A stretch of 47,415 nt of DNA from Lachnospiraceae bacterium (GTDB taxonomy: Bacteria > Bacillota > Clostridia > Lachnospirales > Lachnospiraceae), in the NCBI GenBank assembly GCA_011958945.1, contig BLLT01000004.1:1-47415 (forward strand). Reading direction: 5' to 3'. Below the pieces are notes generated by a model. The model made no database searches, was not told where the DNA came from, and saw nothing but the letters and a program-made list of their open reading frames with translations. This document shows positions 39,829-47,415 of this stretch, one piece after another. The translations under genes were made by a program, and so were the position numbers. Positions within the stretch are counted from its first letter, which is position 1, and every line of letters begins with the position of its first letter.

Positions 39829-42213
39829 ATGGGCGATATTTTCTTGAAGTTATTAAATATGAGCATTACTGCCGGATGGTTAATATTGGCTGTTTTATGT
39901 ATCAGGCTGTTATTTAGAAAAATTCCCAAATGGGTGAATTGTCTGTTGTGGGGAGTAGTAGCAATTCGGCTGATTTGTCCGTTTTCCATTGAAAGCCAGT
40001 TCAGTATATTGCCAAGTACAGAACCTATAAAATCCAGCACAGTTGTGGAAGGGGAAGTGCAAAATTATATACCGTCCATAGACAGCCGGCTGACGATTGT
40101 GGAAAATACGATAAACCCAATGCTGACAGAAACCTTTGCGTATAATGAATCAGATAGTGCGGCTCCCTTGCAGATAGTTACATATGCTGCCGGTCTTGTT
40201 TGGTGCTGCGGCATGGTTCTGTTAATAATTTGTGCAATGGGTAGTGCTGTAAAGCTGCATAAACTTGTAAAAGAAGCGGTATGCGTCAGGGATAATATTT
40301 ACATTTGTGATGTCGTAAAATCCCCCTTTATTTTGGGGATTTTCAGACCAAGGGTTTATCTTTCTTCTGCACTGCGCGAGAGAGAGATGGACTATATCCT
40401 TGCACATGAATCTGCACATCTTAAAAGGAAAGACCACTGGTGGAAAGCGTTGGGGTATTTATTGTTATGTATCCATTGGTTTAATCCTCTTTGCTGGATG
40501 GCATATTCCCTGCTCTGCAAGGACATTGAACTGGCATGTGATGAAAAAGCGGCCAAAGATATGACATTCCATGAGAAAAAAGAGTATTCTAAAGTGTTGT
40601 TATCCTGTGCAAGACAGAGGAGCCTGATCATGGTGTGTCCGCTGGCTTTTGGGGAAGTGGGAGTAAAGGAAAGAGTGAAATCCGTATTGAATTACAAAAA
40701 ACCGACATTATGGATCATGATAGCAACGGTAGCAGTATTAGTAATATTGGCGGTATGCTTTTTGACGAATCCCACAAGAGAGTATCAGATCAGAATTACA
40801 ATACCTGCAGGAAGTACAGAAGCTTTTTGTTATTCAGATGAAGAAATCAGCCCTAAAGGTAATACGCTTACATTTTATGCCGGCGAAGGACTTGGGGATA
40901 CGGAAATTGCATTGCTGCCTGTAGAGGTCAGGGAAGAAAACGCTTATGACGAACCCGCCTATATTACACCGGGAATGCCTGTGAAAATGGATGTAGAAAA
41001 AGGCGCATGGTTTAAAATAGGCGTAAATGTGCAGAATACGACAGATGAAAGTATGGACGTGTATGTATCTGTAAAAAATGTGGAAGTAAGGATTGCTTCT
41101 GTAAAGGAAGCTGGAGATAGCAGCCTATCCACAGAACAGACGCCAGGTGAGGAAAATGCTGCACAGCAGGAAACTGATGCTGATATGCAGGTATCTGATA
41201 TTTTAAACGGAAGCAGTCCCGTTACTATATCAAGGGAAGATGCGCTAATCTTTCGTGCCTTTCTTGAATCCGGAGAATGGGATGATGGTATTTCGCGCTG
41301 TGCCAATAATTATGAACTTATATTTGATGGAAATACGGTAAGATACCATTCCGATTGTGGAACCTTTAATGATTCTGCTTACAACAGACATATCACGCTT
41401 AGTGAAGAAGATAAAGTGGAAGTGAATACTATTCTTGAGAAATATATTTCTTTACAGGCAGGGGAAATGCCAGTAAAAAATGATACTATACAGAATATCA
41501 TGCTTTATGAACAGCCGGAAGCTGACAAGGTTTGCATAAAAGTACAGCCTTCCATGATAAGAGAGAATGCTTATTATTATATTCCTACAGATAAAGACCA
41601 GGAATGGCTGTCAGCACAAGTAGAGGCGCTGGATTTGGAAGGACAGCCGTTTGACAGACGTTGGGAAGGCCATAAAGAAAGGGGCTGGCAGATAATCTAT
41701 AATGATATGGAAATCCGAGTGTTTGAAGGAGGGTATTTATACTATACTTATGATGACGAAAAGGGAATGATGGAGTGCTTCATAGAAGCGCCTAAGTTAT
41801 GTGATTATATACAGATTATGTTGACAGAAAAAATAGGTTATCAAAATTATGATGTTTCTGACATAAAAGATATTGTATCCGCTAAGTTAGATGTTAAGTC
41901 TGCTTTTACTAGCGGGCAATTTTATAGTCAGACCATAACAGACGCAGAGACACTGCAAAAGTTTGAAGAGTGGTTCAGTAATGCAGAATATATGTATGGC
42001 GGAACAGAGTGCGGAACACAATATGCCTGTTTGGAATTGACGTTGGCAAATGGGGATGTAATGAAACTGTCGATGGCTACAGACAGTTGCCCGAATTTCC
42101 ATATAGATGGAGTTGCTTATGATTATCGTCCGGTGTCAGATTGGAATAATAGTGAGTTTTACGTTACTGTTCAGAGGTCAGCTTGTGATAAACAAACCGA
42201 TGGTGTAGACTAA
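39829..42213 (+). CDS. BlaR1-like M56 metallopeptidase sensor with unusual outside domain
   Basis: The 794-residue protein has three N-terminal membrane helices, then a zinc metallopeptidase domain: VYLSSALREREMDYILAHES and HLKRKDHWW (HExxH), and ELACDEKAAKDMTFHEKKEY S (third zinc ligand). A fourth helix is at about 295-312 (TLWIMIATVAVLVILAVCFL). The remaining ~480 residues lie outside and do not look like a penicillin-binding sensor: no SxxK/SxN/KTG set is visible. Two lysine- and tryptophan-rich beta repeats suggest a different ligand. It would cleave the 39464 repressor on signal. Confidence 0.85.
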   Translation: MGDIFLKLLNMSITAGWLILAVLCIRLLFRKIPKWVNCLLWGVVAIRLICPFSIESQFSILPSTEPIKSSTVVEGEVQNYIPSIDSRLTIVENTINPMLTETFAYNESDSAAPLQIVTYAAGLVWCCGMVLLIICAMGSAVKLHKLVKEAVCVRDNIYICDVVKSPFILGIFRPRVYLSSALREREMDYILAHESAHLKRKDHWWKALGYLLLCIHWFNPLCWMAYSLLCKDIELACDEKAAKDMTFHEKKEYSKVLLSCARQRSLIMVCPLAFGEVGVKERVKSVLNYKKPTLWIMIATVAVLVILAVCFLTNPTREYQIRITIPAGSTEAFCYSDEEISPKGNTLTFYAGEGLGDTEIALLPVEVREENAYDEPAYITPGMPVKMDVEKGAWFKIGVNVQNTTDESMDVYVSVKNVEVRIASVKEAGDSSLSTEQTPGEENAAQQETDADMQVSDILNGSSPVTISREDALIFRAFLESGEWDDGISRCANNYELIFDGNTVRYHSDCGTFNDSAYNRHITLSEEDKVEVNTILEKYISLQAGEMPVKNDTIQNIMLYEQPEADKVCIKVQPSMIRENAYYYIPTDKDQEWLSAQVEALDLEGQPFDRRWEGHKERGWQIIYNDMEIRVFEGGYLYYTYDDEKGMMECFIEAPKLCDYIQIMLTEKIGYQNYDVSDIKDIVSAKLDVKSAFTSGQFYSQTITDAETLQKFEEWFSNAEYMYGGTECGTQYACLELTLANGDVMKLSMATDSCPNFHIDGVAYDYRPVSDWNNSEFYVTVQRSACDKQTDGVD

Positions 42214-42239
42214 TCTTAGTCGAAACCATCGGTTTTCTT
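42194..42239 (+). terminator. Terminator after the BlaR1-like gene
   Basis: AAACCGATGGT pairs exactly with ACCATCGGTTT; inside the loop GACTAA-TC-TTAGTC forms a second stem. A T-rich tail follows. Confidence 0.75.
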
Positions 42240-43915
42240 TATCCAAATATCTCGGATACTCTGTTATATAAATTTGATTCTTCGTTTTGGCGTATCTGAA
42301 TAAGCATGCTCATGCATTCACAGAGATACTCGATGGACTCGAATCCCCTGAATGACACAGCCTGCTGCTGCTTGCGCTTATATCCTCTAAGCAGACGCTC
42401 CGCTTCATTGTTTGTAGCCGGAACTCTGTGATCATGCAGGAACAGAAGATGGTTGGACATGTATTCTTCCATCCGCAGATACAGGTTGTATCCGTCCTTA
42501 TAATACTCACTTGCCGGAATGTATTCGTATTCCTCTTTCGCTTTTTGCAGTATTGCCCGGTAGCGTTCTTCATACCCCCTGACCTTTTCGGTGTCAGGGG
42601 GCGCCTCTTCCGGCAGGCCGTTCCGGTAGTGGATCATTTCCTGTACCAGGGCACGCATTTCCTTGTTCCAGGCCCGGTCAGCTTCATTATCTATGCTGTC
42701 CTTCAGATAGCGGAGGACATGCGCAAGACACTCCTGGTGTTGTGCACCATAGTTATAAAAGGTTTTCTCATGATCGTGAACCAGGGTTCCCTGGTAATCT
42801 TCGACCGGGGTGCCTTTTACTCCTTCGTGCCCTTTTTTCCTGCGTGCAAAATACATCGCTTTTCCATCCGGGGCAGCGCACACAAATACATAAGCATTTT
42901 TTCCGTTTTCCTTTGCGTTGGTACAATCCGTATGAAGGACGGGGCTAAGCAGCAGATCGGCAAACGTCGCTTTTCGTTCCTGTTCCGTTTTTTTGGCAAA
43001 TTCCCTGCCAAGCTTATTAACCATGCCCTTGGATATGCTGAGCCTGCCATCAGTCAAATCGGAAAGGAATTTCCTGCTTTTGTCGATGGAAGTGCAGCAG
43101 TCGTTATTCAACAGAAACAGGAAGGCCTTGACGCTTCCACCATAATTCACCTCGTCCACAACGCCGGGAGGAAACTCCGCATGGATCCGCTCGCCGGTTT
43201 TGGAATTATAATACACATCTGCGTGGTATTCCGTGACCTCCAGTATCGTACGTATGTTGACCAGCTGTTTCACGATCGTTTTTGAAGTCTTTTTGAAATC
43301 CGGATCTTCCAGCACTTCCCGGGGCGGCGGCAGCAGAACCGGATCCGTGGCAGGGATCTGCTTTTTCCTGCCGTGTCCCGGATGTCCCGGCTGGGCGCCC
43401 GGCTTACGGCCGCTTTTTTCCCGGCCGTTGGAGACCTTCTTGCGGCGGAGCGTTTTGGAAGAAGGGATGGAGGAATTTTCATAATCCCGGTTGATTTGCG
43501 CCCTCAGCTTCAAGTTCCTGCCCTTTTCCTCTTCCAGCGCCATTTCCAGCCCATAGATCTTATGGCGCTGCCGGGTTACCTTGTCCAGTGCGGCGTCTCT
43601 CTGTCTTTCTGCCTTTATGGAACGCCTTTCCATTCGTTCCAATTCTTTTCGCAAGGCCGACAGCTTTCGCTCGCATTCCTTTTGAAGTTCTTCAAATATC
43701 TCAAACCATTGATTGCGGACGGAAACGGTTTCACTGCGGGCACGTGAAAGCTCGTCCTTCAATTCCCGGATTTCCCGTTCCAAAGAACGTAATTCTTTCA
43801 GGTATTCCTCCTGCATGCGGACATATATTTCACCGGATTTGAAAGCGCATATCTGTGCGTTGGCCGCTTTCAGCCTGTATTCAAGAGTGGTGGTGTATTC
43901 AAAGGAAGCGTTCAT
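42239..43915 (-). CDS. IS66-family DDE transposase
   Basis: The 558-residue protein has a long coiled-coil N terminus (to about 150), a basic linker with KSGRKPGAQPGHPGHGRKKQ typical of IS66, a zinc-like region, and the DDE core: first Asp in VLHTDCTNAKENG, second Asp in TLVHDHEKTFYNYGAQHQEC LAH, Glu in PATNNEAERLLRGYKRKQQQ. The length is near the family norm, so it may be active. It lies 25 bases from the BlaR1-like stop. Confidence 0.92.
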   Translation of the reverse strand: MNASFEYTTTLEYRLKAANAQICAFKSGEIYVRMQEEYLKELRSLEREIRELKDELSRARSETVSVRNQWFEIFEELQKECERKLSALRKELERMERRSIKAERQRDAALDKVTRQRHKIYGLEMALEEEKGRNLKLRAQINRDYENSSIPSSKTLRRKKVSNGREKSGRKPGAQPGHPGHGRKKQIPATDPVLLPPPREVLEDPDFKKTSKTIVKQLVNIRTILEVTEYHADVYYNSKTGERIHAEFPPGVVDEVNYGGSVKAFLFLLNNDCCTSIDKSRKFLSDLTDGRLSISKGMVNKLGREFAKKTEQERKATFADLLLSPVLHTDCTNAKENGKNAYVFVCAAPDGKAMYFARRKKGHEGVKGTPVEDYQGTLVHDHEKTFYNYGAQHQECLAHVLRYLKDSIDNEADRAWNKEMRALVQEMIHYRNGLPEEAPPDTEKVRGYEERYRAILQKAKEEYEYIPASEYYKDGYNLYLRMEEYMSNHLLFLHDHRVPATNNEAERLLRGYKRKQQQAVSFRGFESIEYLCECMSMLIQIRQNEESNLYNRVSEIFG

Positions 43916-43919
43916 GTGG

Positions 43920-44102
43920 TCAGCCCTTCTTTAAGGAGTCAAGAATTCTGTTCATCAGCGCCGATAATTCACCGTTGTGTTCCTGTTGGGCCTTAATGAT
44001 GCGTTCCTGCTGCCTGATGATTTCATTTTTTGCCTGGACTTCCTCTTCGAGACAGGCAACAGCCTTGTTAAGCAGGACGATTTCATCTTCCATATTTTTC
44101 AT
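43920..44102 (-). CDS. Small coiled-coil accessory protein of the IS66 element
   Basis: A 60-residue frame, MKNMEDEIVLLNKAVACLEE EVQAKNEIIRQQ..., forms one coiled coil and ends four bases before the transposase start. IS66 elements carry small accessory frames (TnpA/TnpB), though this one is shorter and not clearly either. Confidence 0.6.
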   Translation of the reverse strand: MKNMEDEIVLLNKAVACLEEEVQAKNEIIRQQERIIKAQQEHNGELSALMNRILDSLKKG

Positions 44103-44274
44103 TCTCTCAACCCTCCGTTTTCATAAGGTAATTATACTATAGATGCCCTCAAAATGCGAATTTCCGTATTTGAGGGCATGGTCAATTTGACGGTGGATAA
44201 TTTAAAAAAAACGAGTAAATATCAGGTGAAAAAGAGGGCAAGGAAGCATGCCTGGGACGAAACGGAAGACAGAA

Positions 44275-44355
44275 ATGTGGATAACTTTCTGATAAATAAA
44301 GCGGACAGAAAAACTATAAACATCATTTTTCTGTCCGCTTTATTTATCCACATAT
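44275..44355. repeat. Large imperfect hairpin with AT-rich ends
   Basis: ATGTGGATAA...ATAAAGCGGACAGAAAAA pairs with TTTTTCTGTCCGCTTTAT TTATCCACAT, the left arm having about 11 extra bases. The perfect core is AATAAAGCGGACAGAAAA. It could be a terminator, a MITE-like end or an IS relic. The surrounding ~370 bases (44180-44549) hold no convincing gene. Confidence 0.55.
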
Positions 44356-44454
44356 AAAAAATTTAAATTTCGTCACTTTTCACAATCGTCAAATGTAGGG
44401 AGTGAACAGTAACACTACTCGGCCTTTGACGGTCTGGATAGTCGGAACGGGGAT

Positions 44455-44486
44455 TGTTTTCAGCGGGGAGATGTGCTATACTTATA
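44455..44486 (+). promoter_or_regulatory. Candidate promoter of the 44550 gene
   Basis: TTGTTT about 17 bases before TATACT, with TGTGC giving an extended -10 (TGC-TATACT). It lies about 65 bases before the GTG start. Confidence 0.5.
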
Positions 44487-44549
44487 GCCGACAAAAGTAC
44501 GAACAGTGAAATAATTTTCGTAGTTTCCGGTTTTATAGGAGGTATAAAC

Positions 44550-45116
44550 GTGTCTTCGCATTTTTGGATAGCTATGCCGATAGATGACTTTTTTTGTTGT
44601 GCCAATCAACTAATGAAAAAATATAATGTTTCGGCTTATGTGGAACTAATTGGTGATGAACTTGGAAATAGGAACGTATATGTTTTTCAGGAAAATACAC
44701 CAGACACATTTATTAAATATTTTTTTGAACCAACTTATCACTCGTTCTACTTTTCTTGCTATCCGTTCGGGGATATAAAAAACCCCGTTAAATTCGGGAC
44801 ATTCTACTCGCCTGAAATAGCACCCTTTACGATAGAGGGTAATGGTGGATATGAGACAGACAAAACGCGCGAACAAATATATTTAAGGCAACTTTGGAAA
44901 CAACCCGATAAGAACATCCAAAGGTTCTATCTGGCCTTGCAACGAAAACTGAAAACTCTACCGGGTATGCAAAATGGCTATGTCATGGGAAAGCATGAAT
45001 ATAAAAATCTCTATTATTTGCCATCATCAAAAAAAATTATTCCTAACAATCCACATAATAGAGATGTTAAAGGTACATGGGAAGAATATTATCTCAATTA
45101 TCTGAGTGATACCTAA
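44550..45116 (+). CDS. Unknown protein
   Basis: The start is set at GTG 44550 (SSHFWIAMPIDDFFCCANQL) because AGGAGG lies seven bases upstream, removing 32 residues from the track frame; 188 residues. It is aromatic-rich and globular-looking (YFFEPTYHSFYFSCYPFGDI, FTIEGNGGYETDKTREQIYL), without signal peptide or membrane helix. It might be an immunity-type or effector protein from a mobile element, but I recognise no family. Confidence 0.6.
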   Translation: MSSHFWIAMPIDDFFCCANQLMKKYNVSAYVELIGDELGNRNVYVFQENTPDTFIKYFFEPTYHSFYFSCYPFGDIKNPVKFGTFYSPEIAPFTIEGNGGYETDKTREQIYLRQLWKQPDKNIQRFYLALQRKLKTLPGMQNGYVMGKHEYKNLYYLPSSKKIIPNNPHNRDVKGTWEEYYLNYLSDT

Positions 45117-45119
45117 ATA

Positions 45120-45345
45120 GAAAAATCGTTAACTTTTTCCGCCGCCCTGTCTGTTACCGCTCCACATCCTGCGCTTGATATCCTCACCGTTTCCACGGCT
45201 GTGCCTCCGGTCTATGACAGAGGGCTTTCATGTTCCGGTTCTTGCCCTATCCGCATCCGTTTCCGCTCCTCTTTCGCTTTCCTTACTGCCGCCCGTTTTT
45301 CTGCTTCTTCCTTTGCCTGTATTTCCGCCCTCATCTCCCTTTCCA
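45120..45345 (-). pseudogene. 3' remnant of a mobilisation (relaxase-like) gene
   Basis: In a frame different from the hydrolase, the minus strand reads EREMRAEIQAKEEAEKRAAV RKAKEERKRMRIGQEPEHES PLS, stop: the highly charged tail typical of relaxase/mobilisation proteins that usually accompany tnpV. After the stop, GGAGG and a short frame (METVRISSAGCGAV...) may be the start of a further lost gene. The identity of the gene is inference. Confidence 0.5.
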
Positions 45346-46124
45346 CTTAACCAAAATTCCTCCATAGCTGCATTAAATTTATTCGGCGTGTCCATATTCA
45401 CACAGTGTCCAGCTCCCTCGAAAATAATCACACCACATTCCGGTTCATTTTTCTTCCACATTTCTACGGCGGATAGTTCCATTGGAATATCGTACTTTCC
45501 GCAGCCAATAAGCAAAGGGTATTTCCTCGGTTCTGTCTGCCGAACATTTATCATACTGCTTAAAGAAGATAAATACATAAATGACTTCTTAGAAAATTGA
45601 ATATTCATCTCGTAAAAATCCTTTTGAGCCTGTAAAGTATAAGCAGATATTTTTTTATTCGACTTTGCAAACCATTTAATTGAAAATATAGCTTTAAGCA
45701 TCATAAGTATCTGTGATGCGCTATTTTCCTTCTGCATTTTGACATCGAAATTGTTTATATCATAACCGCCGAAACAAGCAAGTGATTGTACGGCTTCTGG
45801 ATACTGGTTTGCAAAGTCTTGCGCTAATACAGCCCCCAATGAAATCCCGACAATATGTATCTTTTCTATTTTTTCTGTTTTTAGAATTTTGTTTATCCAC
45901 GATGACATTTTATCTATACTATCGCCTTTTTGTACTTTTGTTGATTTACCGTGACCGATAATATCAAGGGTAAGAATGTTATATTTATCTTGAAAATAGT
46001 CAATTTGTGCTTGAAACATATTGTGGTTTACAAAAGCAGCATGTATAAAAAGTATCCACTCAGCCCTTTCCTTTCTACTGATATAATAAACAATAGGCGA
46101 TTCTTCTAAATGGTATTGTTTCAT
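45228..46124 (-). CDS. Alpha/beta hydrolase with a foreign C-terminal tail
   Basis: The 298-residue protein shows the alpha/beta hydrolase set: oxyanion region WILFIHAAFVNHNMF, GHGKST, nucleophile elbow HIVGISLGAVLAQDF, acid in LIGCGKYDIPMEL, His in FEGAGHCVNMDTP. The fold ends near FWLS; the last ~37 residues (GKGDEGGNTGKGRSRKTGGS...) are read out of frame from the mobilisation-gene remnant. The start overlaps the PadR stop by four bases. Substrate unknown; control by the PadR partner suggests response to a toxic small molecule. Confidence 0.82.
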   Translation of the reverse strand: MKQYHLEESPIVYYISRKERAEWILFIHAAFVNHNMFQAQIDYFQDKYNILTLDIIGHGKSTKVQKGDSIDKMSSWINKILKTEKIEKIHIVGISLGAVLAQDFANQYPEAVQSLACFGGYDINNFDVKMQKENSASQILMMLKAIFSIKWFAKSNKKISAYTLQAQKDFYEMNIQFSKKSFMYLSSLSSMINVRQTEPRKYPLLIGCGKYDIPMELSAVEMWKKNEPECGVIIFEGAGHCVNMDTPNKFNAAMEEFWLSGKGDEGGNTGKGRSRKTGGSKESERGAETDADRARTGT

Positions 46125-46660
46125 ATTTCACCGTTCCTCATCTTTCTTAACAAGCTTTCAAACCAGTCGATATTAAATTTAATCAGTTCTTTTCCATAAA
46201 GAGCGGAAACAAACTGATAGTTAAGTATATCTTTATTTTCCTCTGAAATTTTGATATTTTCTGCTTCTTCACATATTGCCGATAATACATTATATTTTTC
46301 ATTCAAAAATATTAAATGCTGTTGTATGCTTATTTCACGATTTTTTTTATCCGAAAATCCCATAAAATAGACCTTTGCCAACTCTGGGCTTTTGGGACTT
46401 TGTTCTTCTATGGGTGCATTTATCCATTCGAAAAAATGTTGCCGTCCACTTTCGGTTATGCAATAAACTTTCTTATACTTTCCATTATCAACTATTTCCT
46501 CATAGCTGATAAACCCACAATTCAGCAATTTTCTTATAGCTGCCTGTATGCTTCCCATACTACTGCTATACATCAAATTGATTCCTTTATCTATTCTTTC
46601 CCTTAGTTGATAGATTGTTCTATTGCACATAAGTAAAAGCCCAAGAATGATATTGTCCAT
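46121..46660 (-). CDS. PadR-family transcriptional regulator
   Basis: The 179-residue protein has a PadR winged helix (MDNIILGLLLMCNRTIYQLR, SMGSIQAAIRKLLNCGFISY EEI, KKVYCITESGRQHF) followed by the C-terminal helical dimerisation domain of the longer PadR type. It overlaps the hydrolase gene (ATGA) and so controls a two-gene operon. A palindrome in its promoter is the likely operator. Confidence 0.88.
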   Translation of the reverse strand: MDNIILGLLLMCNRTIYQLRERIDKGINLMYSSSMGSIQAAIRKLLNCGFISYEEIVDNGKYKKVYCITESGRQHFFEWINAPIEEQSPKSPELAKVYFMGFSDKKNREISIQQHLIFLNEKYNVLSAICEEAENIKISEENKDILNYQFVSALYGKELIKFNIDWFESLLRKMRNGEI

Positions 46661-46683
46661 CGTTAACCTCCATATATTCCTAT

Positions 46684-46702
46684 TAGTAACATTACTATTA
46701 TA
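46684..46702 (-). promoter_or_regulatory. PadR promoter and palindromic operator
   Basis: TAGTAACATTACTA (46684-46697) has 6-bp perfect arms and directly follows the minus-strand -10 TATAAT (46702-46697). A repressor bound there would block initiation of the PadR-hydrolase operon. Confidence 0.6.
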
Positions 46703-46787
46703 CGCATCTTGTGTTTAAAAGTCAAGTAGACAGATATTTTTTAACAAATGCACAGCGACAGAGCTTTTACCCTCTGCCGCCTGTCTG

Positions 46788-47162
46788 TTATGCGTAGATT
46801 ATTTCCTCGTTTACAATCTCCATTGCACAAGCCCGTATGTTGTTCATCCTCCCGACCCATTCTAAGGCGTTTTCAGCCTTTAGCCGTTCCGTAATGCCCT
46901 GTGCCTGTTTCATGCCCTCTATGAGCCTTTCAAAGCGTTCCTGCGCCTGCCTGTCAATGTCGGCAAGGTAGGCGTTGAGCCTGCCGCTTGTGAGAAGATT
47001 GGTGTATGTAACCTTTCGATACTGCTTCAGATAGTCCAAGTGCCGCTGTCCCCATATGCCTATGGGCTGTTCTTCTTCGGCGGGTACGATTAAGCACGGT
47101 ATTAAGTAATCTCCTTGCCGCTCATATTTGCCGCCCAGTTCCTCAAATAATGATTTAGCCAT
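46788..47162 (-). CDS. tnpV: TnpV-type transposon protein
   Basis: The 124-residue protein opens MAKSLFEELGGKYERQGDYL IPCL and contains IGIWGQRHLDYLKQYRKVTY TNLLTSGRLNAYLADIDRQA QERFERLI, the signature of TnpV proteins from Tn4451-like and related mobilisable transposons. The usual downstream relaxase is replaced by the PadR-hydrolase pair, with only its 3' end left at 45.2 kb. Role of TnpV in the element is not established. Confidence 0.85.
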   Translation of the reverse strand: MAKSLFEELGGKYERQGDYLIPCLIVPAEEEQPIGIWGQRHLDYLKQYRKVTYTNLLTSGRLNAYLADIDRQAQERFERLIEGMKQAQGITERLKAENALEWVGRMNNIRACAMEIVNEEIIYA

Positions 47163-47254
47163 TGTCTGTTACCTCCACATTCTTTTTTATTTTGAATGTC
47201 CGCAAAATCCGTCCTACATCACCAGGGCAGAGTTATCTATAAAGATTCAGGTGT

Positions 47255-47415
47255 CAAAAGCCCTGGCTGCAGAGTGCGACTGGCAATTTGCACAAAAAAT
47301 GTTCGTGCAACTGACTTTTGTGTATATGTCCTAAGGGGGTATCAGGCGAAGCCTGGTGGATTCCTTAGGACCTGGAGGTGAGACTCATAAATCGTGGAAG
47401 CCTCTGCTGAACACG
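47255..47415 (+). ncRNA. Structured sequence at the right edge, possible element-encoded RNA
   Basis: TTGCAC-AAAAAATGTTC-GTGCAA forms one hairpin; GTCCTAAGG pairs with CCTTAGGAC around an inner CAGGC-GAA-GCCTG hairpin; then GGAGGTGAGACTCATAAATCG continues to the window end. Two good hairpins with no frame suggest a functional RNA. An IscB/IsrB-associated (HEARO/omega) RNA is one possibility because such RNAs precede their gene; the window ends before that can be seen. Confidence 0.3.

Larger units (their letters stand above)
42214..44180 (-). mobile_element. IS66-family insertion sequence
   Basis: It comprises the transposase gene 42239-43915 and the small accessory frame 43920-44102, both minus strand. 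A candidate promoter with -10 TATAAT (minus strand, about 44131-44136) sits beside a long hairpin ATGCCCTCAAA...TTTGAGGGCAT (44143-44179). I cannot define terminal inverted repeats or target duplications by eye, so the ends are approximate. Confidence 0.7.

Noticed and set aside
42208-42221. GACTAA-TC-TTAGTC as a second BlaI operator
   Set aside because: It resembles the upstream site slightly, but lies within the terminator loop after the stop codon and lacks the GTAGTC core.
42428-43285. 285-codon plus-strand frame inside IS66
   Set aside because: It lies antisense to the catalytic core of a clear DDE transposase; a shadow frame.
1-47415. CRISPR arrays or rRNA genes
   Set aside because: No regularly spaced direct repeats with spacers and no rRNA-like conserved blocks were seen.

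Overview
The window looks like chromosomal DNA of a gut Lachnospiraceae (Clostridia, Bacillota). The signs are strong AGGAGG-type ribosome binding sites, Gram-positive lipoproteins, Bce/lantibiotic-type ABC modules, TnpV, DUF5348-type and XRE accessory genes, and IS66. This assignment is inference from gene families, not from a marker gene. Base composition is mosaic: the ParM block and the 32-36 kb block are GC-rich, while 6.4-12 kb and 16-20 kb are AT-rich, which suggests accumulated mobile elements.

Layout. (1) 1-3.2 kb: a terminator followed directly by what reads as a group II intron 5' remnant, a plasmid-type ParM/ParR pair with centromere-like iterons, and two XRE repressors facing small unknown genes across clear operators. 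(2) 3.4-5.3 kb: an ECF-type sigma factor with its membrane anti-sigma partner. (3) 5.6-12.3 kb: an antimicrobial-peptide sensing/resistance module (OmpR regulator, MacB/Bce-type ABC pair, BcrA/LanF-type ABC pair, short histidine kinase) with four TGAC iterons in front of the transporter. (4) 12.4-14.4 kb: a LytTR regulator plus AgrC-like kinase without agrBD. (5) 14.6-20.2 kb: a cluster of FlxA-like/DUF6033-like proteins, a lipoprotein, broken copies, a membrane protein and a methyltransferase. (6) 20.5-31.1 kb: a co-directional block of two-component system, membrane protein, solute-binding lipoprotein, second lipoprotein, two sugar-type permeases, HlyD-like adaptor, MacB-periplasmic-domain protein, C39-like peptidase and a small membrane protein, with no ATPase. 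(7) 31.5-36.8 kb: integrative-element accessory genes (frameshifted XRE, leader peptide/attenuator-like hairpin, sigma-like and HTH_16-like genes, serine recombinase with a res-like region, DUF5348, AbiE-type toxin-antitoxin). (8) 36.9-37.8 kb: six tRNA genes, two carrying an extra hairpin between D arm and anticodon arm. (9) 37.8-39.2 kb: broken NHEJ genes (frameshifted ligase, internally deleted Ku). (10) 39.4-42.2 kb: BlaI/BlaR1-like pair. (11) 42.2-47.4 kb: IS66 transposon, an unknown gene, a PadR-hydrolase pair inserted between tnpV and a mobilisation-gene remnant, and a structured sequence at the right edge.

How it fits together. Candidate binding sites for three response regulators can be read directly: 11-bp TGAC iterons for the Bce-like regulator, 11-bp GACACATCT-type iterons in front of both the 20.5 kb regulator and the 23.5 kb lipoprotein, and a 20-bp tandem CTGTA repeat found at both 14.5 kb and 31.1 kb, which probably belongs to the LytTR regulator. 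The most notable items are the ATPase-less transport/peptidase block with its shared regulatory motif, the paired LytTR-like sites 17 kb apart, and the two enlarged tRNA genes.
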